Source: JAVEVH01 sp964430365
Lineage (GTDB): Bacteria > Patescibacteriota > Dojkabacteria > SC72
Reading direction: 5' to 3'
Length of the DNA: 8,348 bases
Assembly: GCA_964430365.1 (NCBI GenBank)
Contig: CAYSEU010000033.1
Location: 1 to 8,348, forward strand
The translations under genes and the position numbers were made by a program. Of the stretch, positions 1 to 5,373 are shown piece by piece; the stretch's first letter is position 1; each line of letters begins with the position of its first letter. The notes under the pieces were generated by a model that made no database searches, had not been told where the DNA came from, and worked only from the letters and a program-made list of their open reading frames with translations.

Positions 1-255
1 CTATCCCGTGCTATTGAGCAAAGGCAAAGTAGAAGACCCCAGCTTTCAGATTTAAGAGAATCAGGTTCAATTGAACAAGATGCTGATGTTGTAATCTTTT
101 TAGATAGGGAAGAGACATGGAACCCTGAAACAGAAAAAAAAGGTACTGCCGAAATATTTGTTGCAAAACATAGGAATGGTCCTACCGGTTTAGTAGAGTT
201 AGCCTTTGTTAAAGAGATTGCCAGTTTTAGGAATTTGTACAAAGAGAAGAATTAA
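1..255 (+). CDS. dnaB: Replicative DNA helicase DnaB, C-terminal fragment (5' end outside window)
   Basis: DnaB is the hexameric ATPase that unwinds DNA at the replication fork. The window opens in frame inside its RecA-like C-terminal domain and shows the last 84 residues, ending in TAA. Directly visible are the family-typical stretch LSRAIEQRQSRRPQLSDLRE (residues 1-20), the following SGSIEQDADVVIFLDRE, and AKHRNGPTG near residues 55-63. In DnaB the last of these carries the arginine finger that acts on ATP bound in the neighbouring subunit. The rest of the helicase, including Walker A, the N-terminal domain and any intein, lies outside the window. The tail ends soon after the conserved core, with no extension. 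A short palindrome plus T-rich stretch follows the stop. Identification is very secure. Confidence 0.96.
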   Translation, partial: LSRAIEQRQSRRPQLSDLRESGSIEQDADVVIFLDREETWNPETEKKGTAEIFVAKHRNGPTGLVELAFVKEIASFRNLYKEKN

Positions 256-276
256 TGTATACAATATACATTTTAT
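256..276 (+). terminator. Short palindrome followed by T-rich run; possible weak terminator
   Basis: TGTATA (256-261) and TATACA (265-270) form a perfect 6-bp inverted repeat around CAA, starting immediately after the dnaB stop and followed by TTTTAT. It could act as a weak intrinsic terminator for dnaB. The stem holds only one G-C pair per arm, so stability is poor. The same bases overlap a plausible -35 (TATACA, 258-263) of the tRNA promoter, so an operator role is equally possible. Chance is a real alternative in DNA this AT-rich. Confidence 0.3.
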
Positions 277-287
277 TGATATATAAT
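258..287 (+). promoter_or_regulatory. Promoter of tRNA-Leu
   Basis: A consensus -10 TATAAT lies at 282-287, with a -35-like TATACA at 258-263 (four of six matches to TTGACA) and an 18-nt spacer. A start point about 7 nt after the -10 would fall near 294, giving a leader of roughly 5 nt before the mature tRNA 5' end at 299. An overlapping register, TG-A-TATATA (277-285), is also possible. Confidence 0.6.
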
Positions 288-298
288 ACACGAGTTTA

Positions 299-382
299 GG
301 TCGAGTGGTGGAACTGGCAGACACGCGGGACTCAAAATCTCGTGCTAGCAATAGTGTGAGGGTTCAACTCCCTCCTCGACCA
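299..382 (+). tRNA. tRNA-Leu, anticodon CAA (reads UUG)
   Basis: A complete class II cloverleaf can be drawn by hand. The acceptor stem pairs GGTCGAG (299-305) with CTCGACC (375-381), with discriminator A at 382. The D stem pairs GTG (308-310) with CAC (322-324). The anticodon stem pairs CGGGA (326-330) with TCTCG (338-342) around loop CTCAAAA, with anticodon CAA at 333-335. The long variable arm (343-357) is typical of leucine tRNAs. The T arm pairs GAGGG (358-362) with CCCTC (370-374) around TTCAACT. The discriminator is followed directly by six T residues, so CCA is not encoded and must be added by a nucleotidyltransferase. The T run after the paired 3' end may also help to end transcription. 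Confidence 0.96.
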
Positions 383-407
383 TTTTTTAAATAATTAAGG
401 TATAGAT

Positions 408-1160
408 ATGGGTCTAGAAAAATTTATTCTCTCAATTTTTGAATTTATAGGGGGTGTTAATTTCAATCTTTTTAGTTTTGTATTAGGAGTAATAATTTTA
501 CTTTTTTGGTTAGTGATAATAGGGTGGGTATGGATAGATTCTGGAGAGAGAACATCTAAGACCTCAATAAGGGTTGTATACCTTCTTTTAGTAATATTTC
601 TTAATATCCCTGGATTAATAATATACTTGATTGTAAGACCAAGTGAGACAATAGAGCAGATATATTGGGCTGATTTAGAAAGAAGATATCTTAAGTATGA
701 AACTGCAGAGTTAGGAGATTGTCCTAAATGTGGTCATCAATTACTACCAAGATATGTACATTGCTCTAATTGTGGGAATGAAATAAAAAGGAAATGTCCT
801 AAATGTGGAGTGTTGATAAATAAAGATCATAAGTTCTGTGAGAATTGTGGTACACAGTTAAGGGAAAGAGCTATAGCTGAAGAGCAGTATCCCAATGTTA
901 CAGTAATGGAACAACAAATACTTGCTACTAAAGAACATGCTACTCAAACAGTGGAATCAAAAAGAACTAGGTATAAGACAGGTAAGAGTTTTGTTGTTAA
1001 ATTGGGAGATGTAATCACCTCTGGATTAAGGAAAATAAAGGAGGATATACCTTCTAAGATTGTAATAGAAGAAAATACGGAAGAGAAAGCTCCAGTTAAA
1101 GAGGTTGCCCAATCTATGGAAAAGAAAAAGAAGAAAAGCAAAAAGAGAAAGAAGAGATAG
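408..1160 (+). CDS. Membrane protein with double zinc ribbon and lysine-rich tail
   Basis: Function unknown. Two hydrophobic segments (about residues 20-43 and 54-76) surround WIDSGERTSKTS, which loosely resembles the two-helix PLDc_N-type membrane module. Four CxxC pairs follow (C105/C108, C119/C122, C130/C133, C144/C147), enough for two zinc ribbons. Residues about 155-237 are polar and probably flexible. The last dozen residues are almost all Lys or Arg. The ribbons and basic tail suggest a cytosolic face that touches nucleic acid, ribosomes or partner proteins at the membrane; that role is inference. The ATG is preceded by AAGG (397-400) at 7-nt spacing, one of only two Shine-Dalgarno-like sites in the window. 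It sits 25 nt after the tRNA with no clear separate promoter, so read-through from the tRNA unit is possible. It ends in TAG. Confidence 0.85.
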   Translation: MGLEKFILSIFEFIGGVNFNLFSFVLGVIILLFWLVIIGWVWIDSGERTSKTSIRVVYLLLVIFLNIPGLIIYLIVRPSETIEQIYWADLERRYLKYETAELGDCPKCGHQLLPRYVHCSNCGNEIKRKCPKCGVLINKDHKFCENCGTQLRERAIAEEQYPNVTVMEQQILATKEHATQTVESKRTRYKTGKSFVVKLGDVITSGLRKIKEDIPSKIVIEENTEEKAPVKEVAQSMEKKKKKSKKRKKR

Positions 1161-1165
1161 ATTTT

Positions 1166-1174
1166 TGGTACAAT
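1166..1174 (+). promoter_or_regulatory. Extended -10 promoter element upstream of the Lgt-like gene
   Basis: TG-G-TACAAT is a perfect TGn plus TACAAT extended -10, in the 40-nt gap after the zinc-ribbon gene. It lies 26 nt before the GTG at 1201. This transcript would therefore carry about 20 nt of leader, unlike the shorter spacings elsewhere in the window. An AGG (1190-1192), 8 nt before the GTG, may serve as a weak ribosome binding site. No convincing -35 is visible. Confidence 0.45.
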
Positions 1175-1200
1175 GGAGTATTAAGTTTTAGGTTATAGAT

Positions 1201-2004
1201 GTGTTAGATTATATTTTTAGATTAAAAGAGTTTATTCAAAGTATACATCCCCTTATTGTTTTTGCTTTGTTATTCCTAGTAGGTATGTATGTATTTTGGA
1301 GAGGATGTATTGAATCTAGAAAGAATAGATCGTCTGTATTTGATATGTTTTTGATATCTGGATTTATTAGTGGAATAGTTGGAAGAATTGTATACATTAT
1401 CTTAGAGTGGGAACAGTTTTCTTCCTTTATCTGGTATTGGTTACCGTATGAGAAATATGGTGATGAAATATTCCTTTTTAGATTACTACCCTGGAGGTTT
1501 TTTAGTGTATGGGATGGTGGACTCATTATCCTAGCTATGTTTGTATCTTTACTTTTACTAATGACTTTTTATTCCTTAGTTATTAAAAAATGGAGATGGA
1601 AACATATGTTCTTTCCAATATATTTCTCATCTACAACTATGTTAGGGATGTCATTTGTGTATATAGGTATTACCAGTGGTTTTAATGATTGGATATATAA
1701 AGGGTTAGTATTAATAGCGATACTGGCGATATTCTTTTTACTTTTCAAATTTATATATAAGGTAGTAAAAGATCCTCTATTAGAAAAATATATATTAGGA
1801 TATATAGGAGTTGGTATAGTATGGATATTATCTATATATATTGCATATATATACTTAACTAGCGAGCTTTCTTTAACAGAGAATGTATTAGTAGGTATCT
1901 TTCTAATTTGGTCTGCTGTAATGGGTATAGCATTTATTACTGATTTAAGAAAAGCCAGAGTAAGAATACAGAGTGTATCTACAGTGAGATCAGTACAATC
2001 TTAA
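1201..2004 (+). CDS. Lgt-like (prolipoprotein diacylglyceryl transferase family) membrane protein, active site not conserved
   Basis: A 267-residue protein with about seven hydrophobic segments. Its N-terminal half matches the order of Lgt motifs. VFALLFLVGMYVFW (20-33) resembles the first core helix. GIVGRIVYIILE (58-69) resembles the GGRIGYVLF region of E. coli Lgt. FFSVWDGGL (100-108) resembles its FRVWDGGM. Canonical Lgt moves diacylglycerol from phosphatidylglycerol to the lipobox cysteine. Here the FHGG that should follow DGG(L/M) is replaced by hydrophobic residues, and the later GRxGNFxN segment with its essential arginine is not recognisable. Activity is therefore doubtful. It could be a divergent enzyme, a non-catalytic relative or an LspA partner. 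An in-frame TAG at 1189-1191 excludes earlier starts, so GTG 1201 is used. The lspA-like gene starts 4 nt after its stop. Confidence 0.6.
   Translation: MLDYIFRLKEFIQSIHPLIVFALLFLVGMYVFWRGCIESRKNRSSVFDMFLISGFISGIVGRIVYIILEWEQFSSFIWYWLPYEKYGDEIFLFRLLPWRFFSVWDGGLIILAMFVSLLLLMTFYSLVIKKWRWKHMFFPIYFSSTTMLGMSFVYIGITSGFNDWIYKGLVLIAILAIFFLLFKFIYKVVKDPLLEKYILGYIGVGIVWILSIYIAYIYLTSELSLTENVLVGIFLIWSAVMGIAFITDLRKARVRIQSVSTVRSVQS
1994..1999 (+). promoter_or_regulatory. -10-like element for lspA, inside the end of the Lgt-like gene
   Basis: TACAAT ends 9 nt before the lspA ATG at 2009 and lies within the last codons (V-Q-S) of the preceding gene. With the usual 6-8 nt between the -10 hexamer and the start point, transcription would begin within a few nucleotides of the ATG. 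No Shine-Dalgarno sequence is present. The placement matches several other genes in the window. Confidence 0.45.
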
Positions 2005-2008
2005 ATGC

Positions 2009-2398
2009 ATGAAATACCTTTTTAGATATGTAATATGGTTTTCAATGCTAATATCGGGGTTTAATATATTCCTTTCCAAGATTTTTTGTACGATAGGTAA
2101 ATGTGTAATTAATAGCGGTATAGCTTTTGGTATTTCTATAAAGGGGGAGATAGTTACAGTCTTATTTTTAATTCTTCTAATTATATACATAGGTTTGAGA
2201 GTTAAGAGAGAGTGGGGAGTAATTCTTGTTAGTATTGGGGTATTAGGATTAAGTAATTTGATATGTAGATTAATATTTGGTGGTGTCCCAGATTATTTCC
2301 ATCTACTTGGTATATCCTTCAATATTGCAGATATATTCATTGTACTGTTTGCAATAATAAGTGGTGTGTTAATACTGTTTAAAAAAGAGAGAGATTAA
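2009..2398 (+). CDS. lspA: Signal peptidase II (lipoprotein signal peptidase), short divergent form
   Basis: LspA is the membrane aspartyl protease that removes signal peptides from lipidated prolipoproteins. Visible family motifs in order are NSGIAFG (35-41, the NxGxAFG motif), GLSNLICR (80-87, normally G-x-x-N-L-I-D-R), GGVPDYF (91-97) and FNIAD (104-108). The two catalytic aspartates are D95 and D108, both present. The protein has 129 residues, shorter than the usual 150-170, with a compact N-terminus and four hydrophobic segments. The Asp of NLIDR is Cys86 here, an uncommon change at a conserved but not catalytic position. The gene starts 4 nt after the Lgt-like gene, suggesting a shared role in lipoprotein maturation. 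The ATG lacks a ribosome binding site; a -10-like TACAAT lies 9 nt upstream. Confidence 0.85.
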   Translation: MKYLFRYVIWFSMLISGFNIFLSKIFCTIGKCVINSGIAFGISIKGEIVTVLFLILLIIYIGLRVKREWGVILVSIGVLGLSNLICRLIFGGVPDYFHLLGISFNIADIFIVLFAIISGVLILFKKERD

Positions 2399-2438
2399 TA
2401 ATATTAAATAATTAATTCATTTTGTTTTAATACCTTGA

Positions 2439-2447
2439 TGTTACCAT
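2439..2447 (+). promoter_or_regulatory. Extended -10 promoter element for the NYN gene
   Basis: TG-T-TACCAT lies in the 56-nt gap after lspA and ends 7 nt before the ATG at 2455. That is the distance at which transcription would start on or next to the start codon. Upstream bases 2419-2425 are T-rich without a clear -35. No Shine-Dalgarno sequence lies between the element and the ATG. Confidence 0.5.
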
Positions 2448-2454
2448 TATATAT

Positions 2455-3150
2455 ATGGTGACTAAACGACTTAAAGTATATGCCTTTATAGATAGTCAGA
2501 ATCTAAATTTAGGTATTTCAAAAGATATATTCCAAAGAGGTAAACTAATCTATTCAGGATGGAATTTGGACTATACGAAGTTTAGAAAATATTTAAAAAA
2601 TAAATTCTATGCAGAGAAAGCCTTTATGTTTATTGGATATATACCAAAGTATAAAGCTATGTACGAGAATCTAGTATCTAGCGGTTTTAAATTAATATAT
2701 AAACAGGTTGTGTTAAATAAGAGAGGTAATTACAAGGGAAATATTGATGCTGAGCTTGTACTACATTCGTGTAAATTAAAATACGATGAATATGATCAAG
2801 CAGTTATTGTCTCTGGAGATGGAGATTTCCTCTGTATATATGAATTCCTAAAGAGAGAGGGTAAACTAAAAAATATTATCATTCCTAATAGTAAATCAGA
2901 ATCATCTCTCGAAAGATGGGTGAATATAAAACATATTTGGAATATGAAAGAGAGAGGTTGCAATATAGGAAAAAATGGGAGGCGTCCACACATTACCACT
3001 CAGGTAATGGCTCGTATTCTCCCTCGTGATTCAGTCAGTATTGTACATCAGTTAAACATACAATTCAACTTAGAACATATGAAATACAGCGGGAGGCGTC
3101 GCTCAGTACCACGTAGATTAAAGAGAAAGAATAGAGATATTACTCTTTAA
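2455..3150 (+). CDS. NYN-domain (LabA/DUF88-type, PIN-like) putative RNase with basic repeat-bearing tail
   Basis: Residues about 7-160 form a NYN domain, a PIN-like metal-dependent nuclease fold thought to act on RNA. Visible acidic positions are D13 in FIDSQNLNLG (13-NxxN region), D98 in KGNIDAELVL, and D122 and D124 in VSGDGDFLCIYEFLKREGK. These are the expected metal ligands, so the domain looks active. Residues about 165-231 are a basic tail rich in Arg and Lys, containing GRRP (175-178) and GRRR (213-216), both encoded by GGGAGGCGTC. The tail has six CGN arginine codons in about 60 codons, whereas CGN is rare elsewhere here. Tail function is unknown; nucleic-acid binding is an inference. 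The RNA substrate cannot be told from sequence. ATG 2455 is preferred over GTG 2458 because a -10-like element sits 7 nt upstream of it. Confidence 0.85.
   Translation: MVTKRLKVYAFIDSQNLNLGISKDIFQRGKLIYSGWNLDYTKFRKYLKNKFYAEKAFMFIGYIPKYKAMYENLVSSGFKLIYKQVVLNKRGNYKGNIDAELVLHSCKLKYDEYDQAVIVSGDGDFLCIYEFLKREGKLKNIIIPNSKSESSLERWVNIKHIWNMKERGCNIGKNGRRPHITTQVMARILPRDSVSIVHQLNIQFNLEHMKYSGRRRSVPRRLKRKNRDITL
2977..2999 (+). repeat. Direct repeat copy 1: GGGAGGCGTC then TACCAC
   Basis: GGGAGGCGTC (2977-2986) is followed 7 nt later by TACCAC (2994-2999). The same two blocks recur at 3091-3112 with a 6-nt gap. Both copies start in frame 1 of the NYN gene and encode Gly-Arg-Arg, but the downstream blocks fall in different frames. 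The pairing may therefore be preserved at nucleotide level, or the TACCAC part may be chance. Confidence 0.5.
2977..3023 (+). other. Symmetric hairpin potential in the NYN gene tail
   Basis: CATTACC (2991-2997) and GGTAATG (3003-3009) form a perfect 7-bp stem around ACTCA. Outside it, GGGAG (2977-2981) can pair with CTCCC (3019-3023), leaving interior strands of exactly 9 nt on each side. This could be an RNA structure in the mRNA or a DNA palindrome. No folding energy was computed, and the second repeat copy lacks the same structure. Confidence 0.35.
3091..3112 (+). repeat. Direct repeat copy 2: GGGAGGCGTC then TACCAC
   Basis: GGGAGGCGTC (3091-3100) is an exact 10-nt match to 2977-2986, exactly 114 nt (38 codons) downstream. 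TACCAC follows at 3107-3112. AGCG (3088-3091) and CGCT (3099-3102) form a small inverted repeat around this copy. The surrounding sequence is less AT-rich than the rest of the window. Confidence 0.5.
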
Positions 3151-3160
3151 TAACTCTAAA

Positions 3161-3169
3161 TGATAAAAT
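3161..3169 (+). promoter_or_regulatory. Extended -10 promoter element for the pseudouridine synthase gene
   Basis: TG-A-TAAAAT lies just after the NYN stop. It ends 1 nt before an in-frame GTG (3171) and 10 nt before an in-frame ATG (3180). A transcript from here would begin around 3176-3180, excluding the GTG. The same nine bases occur at 7839-7847 before yebC. Confidence 0.5.
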
Positions 3170-3179
3170 AGTGATTACC

Positions 3180-4115
3180 ATGAATATAAATATCCAAGAA
3201 AAAGATATCGGTAGTAGAGTTGATATATTAATATCAGAAATATTTAAAGAGAAATCTTTAACAAGAAATATAATACAAAGATATATAGAAAAAGGCTGTA
3301 CTGTTAATGGGAAGGTATGTAAAAGGTCTTACAAAGTAAAAGAGGGTGATATTTTAGAAATAGATGAAAAATATTGGAATACTGTTAAAAGAGATTTAGA
3401 TTTAAGTAATGAAATATTACCTCAAAAGGGTAAATTAGATATTAGATATGAAGATGAGAATCTAATAGTATTGTATAAACCTAAAGGTTTAGTTGTACAC
3501 CCAGGAGTAGGTAATAGAGATAGTACATTGGCTAATTTCCTAAGAGAGTATTTAGAGAGTAAAGGTGAGTACGATACCCTGCTAGATAGGTGTGGTATTG
3601 TTCATAGGTTAGATAAAGGGGTGTCTGGATTAATGGTTGTAGCTAAGAATAAAGGTAGTCAGGATTTTTTAAAGAGTCAATTTAAAGATAATTCAGTTAT
3701 TAAAATATATAAAGCAGAGTTAGAAGAGAGTAAAAATATCCAACAGAATTTAGATATTAAAAAATATCTAAAAGAATTGAACATAGAATTACAACCTTGG
3801 AAAAAATGGGAAAAAGTGGAAGGATATATAGGGAGGAGTGGTGTAAATAGGTATAAGATGGAATTTAAGAGATATGAATTCAGGGGTTCTAAGTACTCTC
3901 TAAGCTATATAAAGTTTTTTGATAGAGAAGCACTAATAAAGATAGATACAGGTAGGATGCATCAAATAAGGAGTACTTTAGAGTATTTAGGTTACCATAT
4001 TAAAGGGGATGGCCTGTATGGTAATAGTAAAGATGGGAATGAGATGATCATGTTGGAGTCTGTACTTTTGAGTTTTTTAAATATAAATGATAAGAGATTA
4101 ATTTTTACTGTTTAA
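3180..4115 (+). CDS. RluA/RluD-family RNA pseudouridine synthase
   Basis: Converts specific uridines in structured RNA, usually 23S rRNA, to pseudouridine. Residue numbers here count from GTG 3171; subtract 3 for the ATG 3180 start. An S4 RNA-binding domain occupies about 14-65 (SRVDILISEIF, then VNGKVCKRSYKVKEGDILEI). The catalytic domain follows with YEDENLIVLYKPKGLVVHPG (93-112), GIVHRLDKGVSGLMVVAK (142-159) with catalytic Asp148 in the RLD motif, and GRMHQIR (261-267) followed by YLGYHIKGDGLYG. All family landmarks are present. Total length is near the usual 300-325. The segment about 185-240 is lysine-rich and divergent. Which member (RluC, RluD or another) and which target base cannot be decided. 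ATG 3180 is chosen over GTG 3171 because the GTG abuts a likely -10 element. The next gene starts 2 nt after its TAA. Confidence 0.9.
   Translation: MNINIQEKDIGSRVDILISEIFKEKSLTRNIIQRYIEKGCTVNGKVCKRSYKVKEGDILEIDEKYWNTVKRDLDLSNEILPQKGKLDIRYEDENLIVLYKPKGLVVHPGVGNRDSTLANFLREYLESKGEYDTLLDRCGIVHRLDKGVSGLMVVAKNKGSQDFLKSQFKDNSVIKIYKAELEESKNIQQNLDIKKYLKELNIELQPWKKWEKVEGYIGRSGVNRYKMEFKRYEFRGSKYSLSYIKFFDREALIKIDTGRMHQIRSTLEYLGYHIKGDGLYGNSKDGNEMIMLESVLLSFLNINDKRLIFTV
4106..4111 (+). promoter_or_regulatory. -10-like element before the LCP/LytR_C gene
   Basis: TACTGT ends 6 nt before the ATG at 4118 and overlaps the last codons of the pseudouridine synthase gene. It fits TAnnnT but has no TGn or clear -35, so it is the weakest of the six close-spaced candidates. 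Translational coupling across the 2-nt gap is the alternative way to express the downstream gene. Confidence 0.3.
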
Positions 4116-4117
4116 AT

Positions 4118-5329
4118 ATGTCTTCAGGAAGAGAGAGATACAAACAATCTAATGAGAAAAAAAAGAGAAAGTCTTTAAATATGGGTATGGATAAGATACT
4201 TGTTTTTCTGTTTTTAATAGGTATATTAGCTTACGGTATATACACATATATAGGGTTTAGTAATATTAAGAGTGAGAATCCACTTAAAAATAGTAATTCT
4301 GATTACTATCTTCTCTCAGATAAAAAGGATGATTTAGAGAAAACGTTAATAGTTTTTGAAGAGGAATATAATGAGAAAGAGGTAATAAAATATGTATATC
4401 TATATGCAGAGAATAAAGAGAAGGGTAAATCAGTATTAATATATCTTCCTGGATGGTTAGAGTATAGAGGGTTAGAAAAAGATTTCGGTACATCTGTAGC
4501 AATATCTGCTTTCCGATATGCTGGAGAGTTTCTACAAGATGGTAGGGGTTTTGAATATGCTATATGGCAATTAGAACAGCTTTTTGGTAGTAATATAGAT
4601 CAGTATATATGGTTTAGTGCACAGTCTCTTTCTGTCTTCCAGGATAAGCTAGGAACATCTTCAGGAGATTCTGTATATGCTCAGTATTATAATAATGGGT
4701 TTGAAGTTTCTGATGAGGCATTCTTTTTTAATAGCTTTGTATCAAAATTAGGATGGTTTAATCTTTTAATGTCATCTTCTAAGTTTAAAGATTCGCAAGC
4801 AATAATATATTCTTCATATCCTACATTAGGTAATATTGTTGTAGAGCTTAAGAATATTCATAATAGTACACTTGCTACAAGGCCATATCTAATAGATTTT
4901 AGTAATGCAAAATACCTGTCTCAGCAAGTTTTGTTTGGTACTGTAGGTATTACCAACTATATTAATATCCCTGAGTATGATGCTGTATGGAGAGGTTTTG
5001 TAGATGGAATGATAGATAGGGAACTAGAGAAAGAGAGAGCTAGGGTTGAGATATACAATGGTAGTGGAATGAGTGGATATGCAGCACAATACTCTCGTAG
5101 GGTTCGAAACAGTGGTATAGAGGTAGTAAGGTATGATAATGCTCCACAAGATGAAGAGAAGACTAAATTCTATGTTCCTAATATTGAAGATTTCCCGAAC
5201 TCATTACAAATCATTCAAGAGATATTCCCAGGTACATATGAAATCATAGAGGGTAGACCATCCTTTATGACAACCGGAGATATTGTAATAATATTGGGTA
5301 AAGATATTCCTACGGTATATTCTTTTTAA
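4118..5329 (+). CDS. Membrane-anchored protein with degenerate LCP-like region and LytR_C domain
   Basis: A basic N-terminus (about 1-25) precedes one transmembrane helix (about 26-46), so the remainder is probably extracellular. Residues about 70-180 recall a LytR-CpsA-Psr (LCP) domain: KSVLIYLP sits where the family has its SxPRD strand, and AIWQLEQLFGSNIDQYIWFS resembles the LCP stretch around 'llgi.idyyv'. The PRD motif and most of the arginines that bind polyprenyl pyrophosphate are not seen, so transferase activity is unlikely or altered. Residues about 308-396 match LytR_C: VEIYNGSGMSGYAAQYSRRV, then SGIEVVRYDNAP, ending TTGDIVIILGKD. Canonical LCP enzymes attach glycopolymers to the cell wall. 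A non-enzymatic wall or polymer-binding role is an inference here. Residues about 180-300 match nothing I recognise. It is followed by the membrane ATPase 44 nt downstream. Confidence 0.72.
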   Translation: MSSGRERYKQSNEKKKRKSLNMGMDKILVFLFLIGILAYGIYTYIGFSNIKSENPLKNSNSDYYLLSDKKDDLEKTLIVFEEEYNEKEVIKYVYLYAENKEKGKSVLIYLPGWLEYRGLEKDFGTSVAISAFRYAGEFLQDGRGFEYAIWQLEQLFGSNIDQYIWFSAQSLSVFQDKLGTSSGDSVYAQYYNNGFEVSDEAFFFNSFVSKLGWFNLLMSSSKFKDSQAIIYSSYPTLGNIVVELKNIHNSTLATRPYLIDFSNAKYLSQQVLFGTVGITNYINIPEYDAVWRGFVDGMIDRELEKERARVEIYNGSGMSGYAAQYSRRVRNSGIEVVRYDNAPQDEEKTKFYVPNIEDFPNSLQIIQEIFPGTYEIIEGRPSFMTTGDIVIILGKDIPTVYSF

Positions 5330-5359
5330 AAGTATCTTTCACATATCTCTTTTCTAATG

Positions 5360-5365
5360 TACAAT
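5360..5365 (+). promoter_or_regulatory. -10 element for the TraG/HerA-like ATPase gene
   Basis: TACAAT ends 8 nt before the ATG at 5374, in the 44-nt gap after the LytR_C gene. TG precedes it directly, one base closer than a canonical TGn. A weak -35-like TTTCAC lies at 5337-5342 with a 17-nt spacer. No ribosome binding site is visible before either ATG (5374 or 5380). Confidence 0.5.
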
Positions 5366-5373
5366 AATATGTT

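Noticed and set aside
299..382. tRNA-Leu considered as an integration site
   Set aside because: No repeat of the tRNA 3' end and no integrase gene was seen anywhere in the window.
944..1141. Reverse-strand open frame opposite the lysine-rich tail of the zinc-ribbon gene
   Set aside because: It begins with a Phe run that is simply the complement of the AAG/AAA codons, shows no domain, and lies fully inside a better-supported gene.
1173..1181. ATG at 1173 overlapping the TACAAT element, considered as a start for the Lgt-like gene
   Set aside because: It is out of frame with the gene and reaches TAA after two further codons (GAG TAT); the Lgt frame also has a TAG at 1189-1191.
2402..2432. TATTAAA / TTTAATA inverted repeat between lspA and the NYN gene
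   Set aside because: A 7-bp stem of A-T pairs only, with a 17-nt loop, is expected by chance here and would be unstable as a terminator.
2977..3112. Repeat pair considered as a CRISPR array or retroelement template region
   Set aside because: There are only two 10-nt copies, both inside a coding frame, with no Cas genes, reverse transcriptase or further units.
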